From assembly GCA_015680685.1 (NCBI GenBank), contig MNCI01002043.1, forward strand, positions 209,843 to 273,842: a stretch of DNA of 64,000 bases. The letters run 5' to 3'. The notes under the pieces were generated by a model that made no database searches, was not told the DNA's origin, and worked only from the letters and a program-made list of their open reading frames with translations. How positions within the stretch are numbered: position 1 is the first letter of the stretch; the number at the start of each line of letters is the position of its first letter. The stretch is from Gnetum montanum (taxonomy: Eukaryota; Streptophyta; Gnetopsida; Gnetales; Gnetaceae). Shown here one piece after another: positions 1 through 10,981 of this stretch. The position numbers and the translations under genes were made by a program.

Positions 1-141
1 TAATCCTAGTAGTGTTGCACTGGTTTAGGATGTGTGTGGCAAGTGGGAATGNTAAGCACTTAGTCCTTGGAGTTTGACCAGATCATGTGTGAAACGCTCA
101 TATTCGTATGGTTGAGTGTAGGGGTACCTCGCCACTCATCA
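1..141 (+). repeat. 5' LTR, 3' end only (element A)
   Basis: Matches the last part of the F LTRs and ends in ctcatca just before the PBS. A single N at 52 replaces about 227 bp present at this place in the F 3' LTR (about 61930-62156), so the LTR is collapsed here. Confidence 0.85.
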
Positions 142-142
142 T

Positions 143-160
143 TGGCGCCGTTGCCAGGGA
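143..160 (+). other. Primer-binding site (tRNA-Asp type)
   Basis: TGGCGCCGTTGCCAGGGA follows the LTR end after one base. It is complementary, with one mismatch, to the 3' end of plant tRNA-Asp(GUC) as I know it. It primes minus-strand synthesis and shows that the element runs forward. Confidence 0.88.
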
Positions 161-264
161 CTTAGTTGTTTGTGCGCTATGTAGAACATAGGAACTCATT
201 CATATCGTTGGAACGTTAGAATGAAATCTTAGGATTAATCAAAGGAAGATAAGACAACGGTAAA

Positions 265-2760
265 TTGCACACCGAACAAGACAAAATATCTTCTTCTTCA
301 CATAAGAGCACTTCACCGCCTAGGACTAACATAAGAGGCAGTCAGCAGCATAATACACGTAACCAAAATCCACCAGTTCCTCAACAGTTTTGTGTGGTAT
401 ATACTCATCACGATGAGTATGTGCCTGATTTCACCTTTATTCTCCACCAAGATGAACAACTATGTTGGAGAGACTTGGAGGGTAACATAGTGTTGCCTCC
501 AGACCGATCAGTCCCCAACATGCTCCTTCATGCTCTCACACGAATAGGCATGCCGCTTTTATACACAGAACACGTTGCATGCAATCATGACATAAGGGAT
601 TATCATCCCATAGAAGCACAACGTCAAAGGAACTTGCGATAGGAGAGATACCATACATCCTTGAAGGGTAAATGGCCCCATAATGCTCCGCATGTCTTGA
701 GTGAAATTGAGGGTGGTAAACTTGCTTCAACAAGTTCCCCACCAAATGATGTTCCTCCTCCTAACGATAGTCAAGAGGTGGTGTATCATAACCTTCACTC
801 CACTATTCACAACCCTAGTTCTGATACCCATGAACACGAAGTGTTCAAAGAAGGAACACAAACACACGATAAGGACAAACGTTTTGATCGTGATCACGAT
901 CAAGGCCAAGACCATCGAAGAGAAGGTAGAAAACACCGTCATGGCAATGGTTCTCCTTCTTCTTCACCTTCACCCTCTCCTTTAGTGTCCGGACGTAGTC
1001 ATAGGGAAACCAATCGTGAGGATAAGGGAAAACAAAGTGAAAAACATCGACAAGATAGTTGAGAACGAGGATGAGGGCACTCTAAGGAATCAAGGCATAG
1101 AAGAAGGGAGAGTAGGGAACTACATAGACATCATAGACGCTATGAACGAGATGATCATGAAGAACCCCTAATCACAACTAGAAGCATGCTAGTTATAACA
1201 AAGGCTGTAAGAGTTCCAAAAAGGCACCAAAAGGATAGTAGGATCAAAACGTTAGACATGAACAACATCCTACGATTTGAAGGGGGATACAACACTAATC
1301 CTCAAAATCATTTACAAGCATTCCATGATGCATGTGCCTTGTAGAACATAGAAAACAACTGGTAGAAACTGAAGTTGTTCCCAAGGACACTAGTGAAAGA
1401 AGTTGAAAGCTAGTATTGGTCCTTAGAACCAGAATCCATTTGGAGGTGGAGTACAATGTTAGAATTGTTTAATGATAAGCACCAAACATGCTCTCGAGTG
1501 TCTAACCTGCGAAAGAAAATCCAATGATGGAAGCAAGGAAACCATGATACCTTGGATGCTTCCATGGGCTGCTATTACGCACTGTTACATCATTGCCCTG
1601 GCCATGGTTATTTGCAGCAGGACCAACTACGCCATCTCATAGATGGACTTAGACATGAAACAAGAAGAACCCTTGGAATGTATGCCCAAGGAAGGTTATT
1701 GGAGCTTAGGTCTCATCAAATTCATAGATTGCTAGAGCAAGTAGCCAAAGAAAATGGTGAGCTACGAAAGAGAGAAAGTGCGGAAGAATATAATCGAGAT
1801 CCTTCCCTTCGAAAAAGGGGAGTGAGGTTTTGTGAGGAGGAAGAAGAGTCACCACTTGAAGAGATGGTGAATAGGAAAACTTTGCCACTCCAAAAGTTAA
1901 CAACAGAAGTATTGAAAAAGGTAGACCAAATGTGGGACTCCTTGGATAGTGGATTTGAAACTGTTCTTAAAATTGTAGAGGAGTCTAGGGAGCTAGGTAG
2001 TGACCATGACAAAAAGAAAAAGAGAGAAGTAGAGAATGCACGTAACAAGGGTAAGGGTAAAATGGCCATCATAGAAGAGGTTGTGGATTTAGACAAGGAT
2101 AATGACGGTGGATGTGAGATATGCCAATACGACCATCCTAAGGGATGTTGCCCAGTGATCTCACATCTACAAGAGTCTGGGGTGTATGCACTCAACCCAC
2201 GACTTAATAAACGACAAGCACCCAGATGGTTACCTTATCCCCAGGGTAACCCAAGGCAATTTCACCAACCTTCAACATATTATCCAAGTGGAACTCCACC
2301 ACAACCCATTGAGCAACATCAATAGTGGCAATACCCACAGTCATGGGGGATGCCACCACCAAGGCAACAATACCCCTATAGGCAACCGGACCCATATGGC
2401 TACTACGTGCAGCATCCAATCTCTTCACATGACTTTGTTAGTTACGTTACACCAAAATGTCACTACCAGGCTCATGAGTATTATAGAACTCCTTCTCCTA
2501 GGGGAGATAACCCACAAACATACCATCCTTCAAATCCATCCGCAACTCTCACACCAATAGCTCCATTACCACATGCTCTAGCAATGCAAGGGGAACTCCC
2601 TACTCAACCGTAGCAACGCAATGCAATGAGGCCTATGAATCTTCAACCTATTTTTGGTGCTAACAACCGTATGAAGAAAAGACCTTTCTTTAGAACCAAC
2701 AGTCCAACCAAGCCCCCACAACCACAAGCAGTTGAACCTCTAAACATCTCCTCATCAAAT
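265..2760 (+). pseudogene. gag pseudogene of element A
   Basis: One continuous reading frame (frame 1) interrupted by stops, including at about 640, 1060, 1072, 1342 and 1363. The start codon seen in R2 (ATG) is ACG here. Order: a Ser/Pro-rich N-terminus; a conserved block with FTFILHQDEQLCWRDLEGN (about 430-490); a Ser/Pro tract (about 950-985); a His/Arg/Ser/Glu-rich stretch (about 1060-1160); the retrotransposon Gag core with FEGGYN and ending near the HETRRTLG block (about 1275-1680); a charged helical region; a compact Cys/His motif CEICQYDHPKGCC (about 2110-2150); and a Gln/Pro/Tyr-rich tail (about 2215-2600). Gag would form the cytoplasmic particle. A frameshift near 2740-2775 separates it from the protease. 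Confidence 0.85.
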
Positions 2761-2774
2761 AGGCTTCAGAGCTC

Positions 2775-3386
2775 CCTTCAAACCAAACACTGAGCTCAAT
2801 GCATATGGTTATGTTAACACATGCCGTTACTGACTGGATTAAGGTTGGCCACCTTCCCAGGAAGTTCTCTAATCTTGGAAGCCCCCTAATTTATCTCCAA
2901 ATCGCTGGGAATGAGCCATGTAAAGCTCTTCTGGACTCAGGTTCTGGAGTCAATCTAATATCACAAGAGATGTACAAAGCCTGGAACCTGCCTCCATTAA
3001 GGAAGAGCAATATTCTCCTAGAGCTAGCCGAGCAGTCCATCACTGTTGCCTTGGGACTAGTGGAGGACATCATTACCACTGTGTGTGGGTGGTCGTACCT
3101 AGCTGATTTCCTAGTGATACAAGTGAATAACGATAAAGGGGACTTCCCAATAATAATGGGAAGGGCATGGCTAAGTACTGTAGATGCACATCTAGGAATT
3201 CGCGATCTTTCCATAGAAATATCTAAGGAAAACACTTTTGGAAAGATTGAGAAGAAGAAGATTCCATGCATCGCATATAATGATACAGGGTGCAATTGCG
3301 TGCAGAAATCATGGGTTGGGCAAAGTTTAGCATTGCCTGTATGCAGTAGCCTCACGACAAAGAGACGCCCAGTGGCTAATAGCTAA
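2775..3386 (+). pseudogene. Aspartic protease region of element A
   Basis: Retropepsin-type protease joined to gag, read in a different frame from gag because of a small indel. The catalytic motif LLDSGSGVNLIS is intact (Asp at residue 46 counted from the ATG at 2799), and the flap and C-terminal region (FPIIMGRAWLSTVDAHLG) is present. R2 has the same intact motif; F has DLG in place of DSG. The region ends in a Cys-containing linker that leads to pol in the other copies. The enzyme would cleave the Gag-Pol polyprotein, but the frameshift makes this copy non-functional. Confidence 0.8.
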
Positions 3387-3720
3387 TCAAGAGAGCAACT
3401 CACTAACGTGCATGGAACTAACTAAGGGAATAACTAGTGATTACATCGAAAGCATAGATGTACTCGTGCAAGTCCATCACCAACTTCAAAACCTTAAGCT
3501 GAAAACATCAACTAAGGGAAGTTGGAAATTCCAAAAAAATTCAAACAAGAGCTCTGATAAGAAATTGTTAGTCAATGTGCAACAGACCAAAACTTACCAT
3601 GAATCTAGAACGGTTAGTGCACATAATACCTCTAGAAAAGGGACGACCCTGCTCATTATTTTAGATCTCCTCCTTCCAACTCAGTCACGGGGGAGATGGC
3701 CACCTCTGCTAATCATTTGA
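3387..3720 (+). pseudogene. pol remnant: pre-RT linker fused to integrase tail
   Basis: The first part matches the linker before RT in F (56470-56600). The last part matches the end of the integrase C-terminal region in F (KLLVNVQQTK; F 59340-59490). The junction is near 3549-3556. In F both sides carry the short sequence agagcc (near 56600 and 59335), so the deletion has a microhomology joint. RT, both catalytic RNase H and integrase cores, and the integrase zinc finger are absent. The coding end at about 3720 coincides with the end of pol in F. Confidence 0.8.
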
Positions 3721-5491
3721 GATCCTCAGTTCCTTTTTAAGTTTTTGTTTTACACATTTTTGTTTTAAAAATTTCTTTAACTTTTCTTGTTTTTGTTTTG
3801 CAACATCAGTTATACTTTTTCATTTCTTTATGTAACTATTTGTTTTGTTTGTTTTTGTTAGATTTGTCATCTAATAAGTGCTCCTGATGGTGGTATGAAC
3901 TGTATTCTATGGATTGCTAATGTTTGGTTTTTACCTTTGAGCTATAATGTTAATACTAAGGTATGGTTCTTTTGATATAATAGGCAATGAGTCCACGTCA
4001 TCCATGCATTCATAAATTTCTATGGTCTCTCTTGGTTGGGAATTGTATGGTCCCTTTCTTATTAATAAAACTATTAACGAATTGGTGACTGGGCATTTCT
4101 CAAACTGAGGAAGGACTCAAGGACTGAAAAGGATGTGACTTCAAGGGGATTTAATGCATTTGTGCTGGCCATTCTCTTGAGTGCTTGGATGTTTTCTTCT
4201 TGAGTTTTCCTTACCATTCTGACATTGCTCCATTATCGAGAAGCTAAGCTAATAAAAATAAGTCTTTGCATGGTGTGGTTCTCAGGTAAAAAAAAAAATA
4301 GTGAGAATTCAAAGCACAGCCCTTAGACAAAATAACCATATGGGCTACAAGCACTGGTTATGGAACTAAAAAAACATGTTCCNATGGGCTACAAGCACTA
4401 GTTATGAAACTAAACAAACATGTTCCCTCTAACTAAGGCCCTCTCTCACTTCCTACTTTTCCCTTTTTCGTTTTCTTAGAATGGTGGTGACTCTTTGGGG
4501 AAGCATTCTTGTTACTTCAAGTGGATGGATTGGCCGAGTGTATTAATGCGAAGTCACTGTATGTGGATTATTTGAGGCTAGATTTGGAATGAGATCTACT
4601 CGGTCACATTAACCATAAATACACAAGGGGCTATACACCACCTTGTTCTTGGGATTCCATTCCGTTATTTTCTTCCTATCATTCTTTCTCCATTTTCCAC
4701 CTCATTGCTGGTTGTACCAGTAGTCTATATTTTGGTTGATGCATTATTTTCTTTTTGGTAAATTCTTGTGGTTAAGACTTTAACTCTTACTTGCAAACGA
4801 CATTTCCAGAGCCTACGGACTCTTTGAATGTGGGTTTGTCAAGGCATAAAGGACATGAGCCTACTTTGGGGAGGACCCATTAGCATTCCTATTTGGTGCA
4901 TTAGTTAACTTCTTTCCCTTAAACATTTTCGCAATCAACCTTTGTTTTGTTCATTCCCACTTCTGACATCCATTTTATCGATGCTTTCGTTGTTTCTTTT
5001 TCTCCATCTTTCTTGTTCCTTATCTTTTTCCATTCTATCGCTATCGAAGGATCGCTCTTCGTCATGGGGGCCTTGGTCTAATTTTTTCAATTTTCTCCTA
5101 ACCCCTACACCTTGGGTAGTCACTAGTGTTATATCTCTAGAATCCGTATCGGCCATATCACAACTCAGCCAATGGACCTTACACCGAAGCAAGGTATCAA
5201 CTGTATTATGATTTACTTATCCTTGCTCATATGTGACTATGTTGTGTGTACAGATGGTAATCATACAACAATGGACTGGACCTAGAGGAAACACTTAGGA
5301 TGGACTGGTGCTGGAATAGTTGTGCAAGGAACAAGATTGATGGTGTGCTCATGGATGGACAATGGAAGGTGCAATCTTGGCATCGGCAGCAACATGTCTT
5401 CCCCTTTCTTTTTTCTCTCTTCTCTCTCAGCTACCAAATAAGGCTGGATGTCAATTGTGTATAGTGTTCACTCTTGTGGTCATGAACACTA
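3721..5491 (+). other. 3' non-coding internal region of element A
   Basis: Collinear with F 59500-61255 and, inverted, with R2 36000-37950. It contains the block found in all copies around catgagcctactttgggg (4854-4873) and a T/C-rich stretch. Open frames on both strands at 4935-5211 are not conserved in F or R2, so I do not call an env-like gene. An N at 4383 lies between two near-identical 44-bp copies. Confidence 0.75.
4339..4427. other. Unmerged contig overlap around single N
   Basis: The sequence before the N (4339-4382) is repeated with about three differences right after it (4384-4427). F and R2 have this segment once. This looks like two contig ends placed side by side with a 1-bp gap. 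Confidence 0.7.
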
Positions 5492-5837
5492 NNNNNNNNN
5501 NNNNNNNNNNNNNNNNNNNNNNNNNNNNNNNNNNNNNNNNNNNNNNNNNNNNNNNNNNNNNNNNNNNNNNNNNNNNNNNNNNNNNNNNNNNNNNNNNNNN
5601 NNNNNNNNNNNNNNNNNNNNNNNNNNNNNNNNNNNNNNNNNNNNNNNNNNNNNNNNNNNNNNNNNNNNNNNNNNNNNNNNNNNNNNNNNNNNNNNNNNNN
5701 NNNNNNNNNNNNNNNNNNNNNNNNNNNNNNNNNNNNNNNNNNNNNNNNNNNNNNNNNNNNNNNNNNNNNNNNNNNNNNNNNNNNNNNNNNNNNNNNNNNN
5801 NNNNNNNNNNNNNNNNNNNNNNNNNNNNNNNNNNNNN
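5492..5837. other. Assembly gap (346 N)
   Basis: In F, about 795 bp separate the sequences flanking this gap (end of internal region, PPT and most of the 3' LTR), so the N length is probably an underestimate. Confidence 0.95.
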
Positions 5838-6033
5838 TATAAAAAATCATATACCTCAAGCTTACTTAACCATACAACCATGACAATATAAGTAAGTTTG
5901 GGAAGACAACTATTGATTAACCCCGAGTGTTCCATTAGGGCGCATATGCACTTAGTCCTTGGAGTTCGACTGGATTGCATGTGAAACGCTCATATTCGTA
6001 TGGTTGAGTGTAGGGGTACCTCACCACTCATCA
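5838..6033 (+). repeat. 3' LTR end of element A
   Basis: Matches the last ~195 bp of the F 3' LTR and ends in the same cactcatca as the 5' LTR. The LTR start and PPT are lost in the gap. Confidence 0.88.
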
Positions 6034-6837
6034 AAAGTGACTTTGTTTAAGTTAAGAGGGAAAGGGTGAAGAGAGTCTAAGCTAGCCTAAGTGCGATGAG
6101 CATCTGTCCATTAATCATCCATACACATCTTGGACCTCATGTACTACTATTGGGATTACCAAGCACATGTCCTGGGTACGCTACTGGGATACCAAGTAGT
6201 CACACTTAAATTCTTGTGATTAAGTTGTACTCATTTTGCATTTAATAACAGGGATAGGAGAGGAAGGTAAAGAGATATTAAGTAAGAAAGTAATAAATAA
6301 CAGTTAAAACTAAGTGAATGTTGCAATGATGAAGTAATCTTGATCTTTATTGCTAGTCATGTGCACGTCCAAGTACATCACACTCAAATAAAGGTGCCAT
6401 ACAATTACAATCATCACACTACAGGCATGCACTGGGGGAAGGAGTGAAGAGGAAAAAAATGATAAAAAGACTCTACTCTAGCACTAACTTTTCCTATGAC
6501 TTTCCCATGCATCCAATTGTGTATTTATAGGGTCACACATGAACCACAATATATCATATCCGATATCGCTAGCCAGGTTGCAATATCGAGTGCCTGATAT
6601 CGAGGGTCCGATATCGGGGGTCTGATATCGGGACTCATTAGATATGAGGGGTCTGATAACAGGGATCTGATATCAACACCTGGTTAACAAGGGTTTGATA
6701 TCAGCACCTGGTTAACAAGGGTTCGATATCAGCACCTGGTTAACAAGGGTCTGATATCAGCACCTAGTTAACAAGGGTCCTATATCAGCACCTGGTTAAC
6801 AAGGGTCCTATATCAGCACTTGACAAACCATGATTCA
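6034..6837 (-). repeat. Reverse Gypsy LTR, truncated by element A
   Basis: Same general LTR type as A, R2, J and L but in reverse. It shows the tandem 'lattaccaag' promoter-downstream blocks and, inverted, a TATA box (tatttatagg, 6522-6531) followed by GATATC-rich U3. Its downstream end is missing because A lies there. The U3 ends near 6837. A target duplication cannot be checked. Confidence 0.65.
6669..6824. repeat. 28-bp tandem repeat in LTR U3
   Basis: Five units of 28 bp plus a partial sixth, each starting (g/t)atatcagcacct and ending aacaagggt plus two bases. It lies upstream of the inverted TATA box and continues a stretch of single GATATC motifs (6555-6670). Position suggests U3 enhancer-like subrepeats. 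Confidence 0.85.
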
Positions 6838-7269
6838 TCAAAGATGAACATTAGAATTACCAAGACATGAAGTGTCATAATCATAATGCATCACTTGAGG
6901 CATATGCCTTGGCCATTTTTCTAAAATCATATAGTCTTGTAAGGGCAATGTATCAAAATTTTGTTTTTTTGTCAAAGTTGTTAGTTAGTTAAATAAATTT
7001 TGTAATGCAACATTTTAAGTCTAGTTAAATTATATTAGTGATTGATTAGTCAAATGATTACTTCCATATTTTTTAAATAAAATTTATTCCAATATTTTTT
7101 AACTCAAGGACAAGATTTTAATTAGTCATAGGTGTATGATGAATAGAGATCAACTCAATTACATCAACACATCAACATTGACGTAATCAAGGTTATGTTG
7201 GCTCAATAACCATTAATGACTATATAAATATTTCACCTATCACATTTATGGTACCATTGGATTATTAAT
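6838..7269. other. AT-rich sequence, unassigned
   Basis: No reading frame or LTR hallmark seen. It lies between the reverse LTR and the outer end of the Copia LTR and may be older host or repeat sequence. Confidence 0.5.
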
Positions 7270-8440
7270 ATAAAAAGGCCTTTATACTATTTGACCTTTT
7301 TAAAAATCAAAAAATTTTGAATAAAAAATGAATTTTTATTTTACCATGAGTCATGGTATTTGACCATGAGCTAACCACGAGTCGTGGTATACACATCATG
7401 AGTTGGTCATGAGTCGTGGGCTTCAAAAACTAAGAAATTTTAATTGCTAATAATACTATGAGTGTATTACAAGGATACCATGAGCCATGGTATATGAGTA
7501 ACTAAGATAATAAATATTTTCAAAATAACATGATCGAACCATAAGTTGTTATGACTTTCCATGACTATTCCATGGAACATGGCTAATTTACCTTCTTTCC
7601 TAAATAGATCATGAGCCATGGTGAAGTCATGGTTGTTGGAAGATTTTGAATGGATCTACCACCAATGGTAATTTACTCATCAAGTGAAAACTAGACAAAT
7701 CATGAATAAATCACAAGTTATAGTATAACATACTAAGGATACCATGGGTTGTGTAAGGTTGTGGTATATGAAAATTGCTTATTTCTACAGATTTTACACT
7801 TGGATGTGAATGTGAATTCAATAGCCAATGTTGTCTAGAGGTGTAGATTATATTGATGTAGTAGAAAAAACAAATTAAGTTTTATTTTTGAAAGAAAATG
7901 AATAAGGAATGTAATGATAAGTTTTGCTCTTCATTGTGATGAAGTTCTAAAAGCTAGGATGTAGATCTTAGTCTACAATAAAATTTGTCGCAATTGATGA
8001 TAATAATGAAAATTGATTACATAAATGTTCCTTAAATTGATGAACTGATATTCTAAACTAGTTTGGTAATAATATAGATTATTTTTTGAGTTAAACAAAA
8101 GCTTTATGAAATTTGAACAATTGAAAAAGTAAAATATTTTTTGGAGAAAATTCGTAACTAAATCTTTATTGCAAAAAAAGTAATCAGAACATCTAGGTAT
8201 GGCCTTACAATTCATAGAAAATGATTGGGACCATACTTTGGGGATTTGAAAAGTCATTCTACATAGTAAAAAATAAGAAATTGAAGCAAAATAAAGGTGA
8301 GCTGGAATAAAAAAGAAATTACATTAGTCCATAAACTCAAGAAAATAAAAAAAAATAAAGTATTTAACTTTAAGAATTATGACTTCATATATATAATGGC
8401 ATTGCACACTTGTGTTGATAGTTCCTTAGTGTATAATGCA
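7270..8440 (-). repeat. Copia 3' LTR
   Basis: Direct repeat of 28885-30445. Aligned landmarks are the ataaaaaatgaattttta block (7321 and 28945) and the aaaatgattggg block (8218 and 30226). The inner end is ...aatgca at 8440, next to the PPT. The outer end is set only by loss of similarity. Contains many copies of catgagtcatgg-like motifs. Confidence 0.78.
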
Positions 8441-8456
8441 TTCTTCTTCTTCCTTT
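8441..8456 (-). other. Copia polypurine tract
   Basis: Read on the minus strand, AAAGGAAGAAGAAGAA sits directly before the LTR start TGCATTATAC. This is the plus-strand primer and fixes the orientation. Confidence 0.75.
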
Positions 8457-8505
8457 GTTGTTGTTTTCTTAATGTCTATACTATTACAAAAGTGCTCAAG
8501 CTTGT

Positions 8506-9399
8506 TGATGAGCAGTGGTGTATTCCAACACTCTACCATACAAGTCACAAGTGTTTGTGCATGACTAGATCATAATTTGTGGATGGACAATGTAATTATG
8601 TTAGAAGTTGATGTTAAGTTCATGATTCTTGTCTTCCCACTTTGAGTTAGTGAAGTTTAAATGTTTGGTTTAACTCACAGTGAGATATATGATGGATGAT
8701 GTTGTAGGGCTTGGATAATTCCTAGTGATGAACATGCTTAAAAATGGAACTTAAGTGTAAGTTAAGCAACACTGAAATGAAAATCTACTTTATCCTAGAG
8801 CAATGGATATCTAGTCCTAGTTTATCGGTCATGTCTTGGGCTTATGTGATTGTCACTAGGATTACCAAGTGGAATCACTACTGAGTGAATCAAGTAAGAC
8901 CACTACTAGGTTACCAAACAATCACACTTAATGCTTGAAACCAGTCATACCTATTCCGCTTAACTATTGGGCATAAAACATAAAGTACTTTGGAATGTAA
9001 ATGATTAACTAAGAAAATAGGAAATTAAGCTAAGTAAACAATAAAATAAAGGAACTAAGGAATGCTACAATGATGTAAAATAGTCTCGATCTTTATTTTC
9101 GATCATAAACTATGCCTAAGTACAATTTACTTGAATAAATACTTTGGTCAATTGCTTAACACCACACTATGGGCATTCACTCTATCAATAACAACAGAAA
9201 TAGATTACAAGAGTCTAGCTAAGAATGGAATGAAATTTTTTTTTCTTATACACCCAAGTGTCAGTATTTATAGGGTTGCATAGCTCCCGAGACATCATAT
9301 CAACAATGACGTAGCTTGAGCTACAATATCGTAGCTGTGATATCATTGATACAATATCACAGATATGATATTGCATTGGCACAAAAATTGATTTTATCA
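8506..9399 (-). repeat. Reverse Gypsy LTR inserted in Copia 3' region
   Basis: Begins tgatgagcagtggtg, like the J LTR (31497) and L LTR (62399), and shares their internal blocks. An inverted TATA box (tatttatagg) lies at 9265-9274, followed by U3 with several atatcgtag/gatatcat motifs. No PBS or PPT flanks it, so a solo LTR is likely. The flanking bases (cttgt and tctat) do not form a clear target duplication. Confidence 0.68.
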
Positions 9400-9419
9400 T
9401 CTATAATGAAGAAGAAAAT

Positions 9420-10760
9420 TATTAAGTCTTCTAATTATTTATTATTATCCACATGTATTGGTTTGATATTGCCCTCCTTTGCTTCTTGGTTGATAAAGTA
9501 ATATTTTATATCAATATGCTTTGATTTTTTATGAAACGTAATTTCATCTTAGAGTTGTATGATTGAAGTATTATTATAATATAAATCAATAGGAATATCT
9601 ACATGGAATCCACATTGGTTCATGAGTTTCTTTGTCTAGAGATTGTGTTGGGTACATTCTATCATAGCAATAAATTCTACTTCACAAGTTGAAAGATTGA
9701 TTAATGTTTACTTCCTTGATTTCCAATGTATTGCATTTTTCCCATGAAATGTTATTGCTTATGAAGTAAACTTTCTATCATTATGATCTCCTTCCCAACA
9801 AGCATATGAGTAATCATGAAATTATCCATCTCTTTCAGTGTAAATAATTCCTTGATCTTAACTACCTTTCACATATCGTAGTACATGAGTAAGAGCATTA
9901 AGATGAGATTGTCTATGTCCTTACATAGACCTTAATAAGAGAGAGATGGTAAATTCTAGATCTAGCCTTGTATGACAAAGAAATTTAAGTGCTCGTATCA
10001 TGCTTCTGTACAAAATTTGGCATGTATTAGGGCTATGTTGTCTTTGTGCTCTTATTTTAAGTTGTGAGAAAGAGGAGTTTTGAGGGTCTTTCTCTGTTGA
10101 TTTTGTATTTTTCAAAAATAGAGGTGGTACATTTTATTTAATACCCTTTGATTCCCTTCTAATCTTAGTTAACACATATTCCAATAAAATACTTCAATTC
10201 TCATATCTCTTTCATTTCAAAACCATCCTTCATGTTCATCTTGAAGTCTTTTATTAGTTTGACATTTGTGGCTATAAATATAAGGTAATCCACATAGAGT
10301 GATATTATTATGAAATCATTATTTTCATGCCTATAGTACAAAGTAGGTTCAAACATACAAGATGAGCATGCTTTCTTTAGCAAGTAGTCATTGATTCTAT
10401 GTAACCAAGCTCTAAGGGCTTGTTTCACACAATATAAGAATTTCTTTAATTTTCATACTTTATCTTCCCTTTCTTTGATGGTGCATCCTTCTAGTTGACA
10501 AATCTATACTTATTAATTGATATTACCATTTAGGAAGGTTGAGTTTACATTCATTTGATGGAGTTTAAGTTTGTGGTAAGCAGTAATTTAGAGAATAAGT
10601 TTAATGATTTTAAATCTTGCAATTGGGGCAAAAATTTCCTACTAGTCTATGTGTTTCATTTATTTTAAGCCTCTTGCTATAAGTCTTGTTTTATGTTTGA
10701 TGACTTCTTCTTTATTATTAGTTTTGGTTTTCTACAACCACTTGTAATAATTCATCTTTT
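9420..10760 (-). pseudogene. Copia reverse transcriptase and RNase H
   Basis: Minus-strand reading gives the Copia RT from about 10760 (KWL-KTKT, HKTRLIARGL, FAPIARFKIIKL) through the palm (VNSTFLNGN), KQALRAWLHRINDYLLKK (10428-10375), the YVDD box and DLEFTISLLLRSM (about 9925), then RNase H to about 9420 with KHIDIKYYFINQEA. Copies DNA from element RNA in the particle. The conserved Asp of the palm motif is Asn (MNVNSTFLNG), the YVDD box reads YVDY, and several stops interrupt the frame. The enzyme is dead. The RNase H end is lost next to the LTR at 8506-9399. Confidence 0.85.
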
Positions 10761-10981
10761 TTCCTTTTGTTTTATCAACTAGTTCCCATGTTTTGTTCTT
10801 CATGATGACTTCATATTATCTATCCATGACTTCTTTCCAAAATTTGGTCTATAGGGTCTTCTCGACATTTTTTGGTTCTATGAAGAGTCTAATATGATAT
10901 GCTACTGATAACATTTAATCAAGTTGTTTTTCTTTCAAAATTATTACCCATCATTTACTGTTAGGGATGCTCTTTTCTTAC

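Larger units (their letters stand above)
1..6033 (+). mobile_element. Athila-like Ty3/Gypsy element A, pol-deleted
   Basis: Forward LTR retrotransposon cut by the window start. It holds the end of a 5' LTR, a tRNA-Asp primer-binding site, a long gag reading frame with several stops, a protease region, a stub of pol, about 1.8 kb of 3' non-coding sequence, a 346-N gap and the end of the 3' LTR. It matches element F (52363-62240) and reverse element R2 (34984-42985) throughout its internal region. Compared with F it lacks about 2.7 kb, covering all of RT, RNase H and the integrase core. Athila assignment rests on the tRNA-Asp PBS and the RT of its relative F. It was probably non-autonomous before it decayed. 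Confidence 0.88.

Noticed and set aside
143-160. tRNA gene
   Set aside because: Only the 3' complement of tRNA-Asp is present, next to an LTR; it is a primer-binding site.
4935-5211. 85-89-codon frames on both strands in the A 3' region, a possible env-like gene
   Set aside because: Not kept open in F or R2, and no signal or membrane arrangement beyond a T-rich hydrophobic stretch.
5362-5980. Open frames across the N gap
   Set aside because: They exist only because Ns contain no stop codons.
6669-6824. CRISPR-like array
   Set aside because: Units are directly adjacent without unique spacers; it is an LTR tandem repeat in a plant element.
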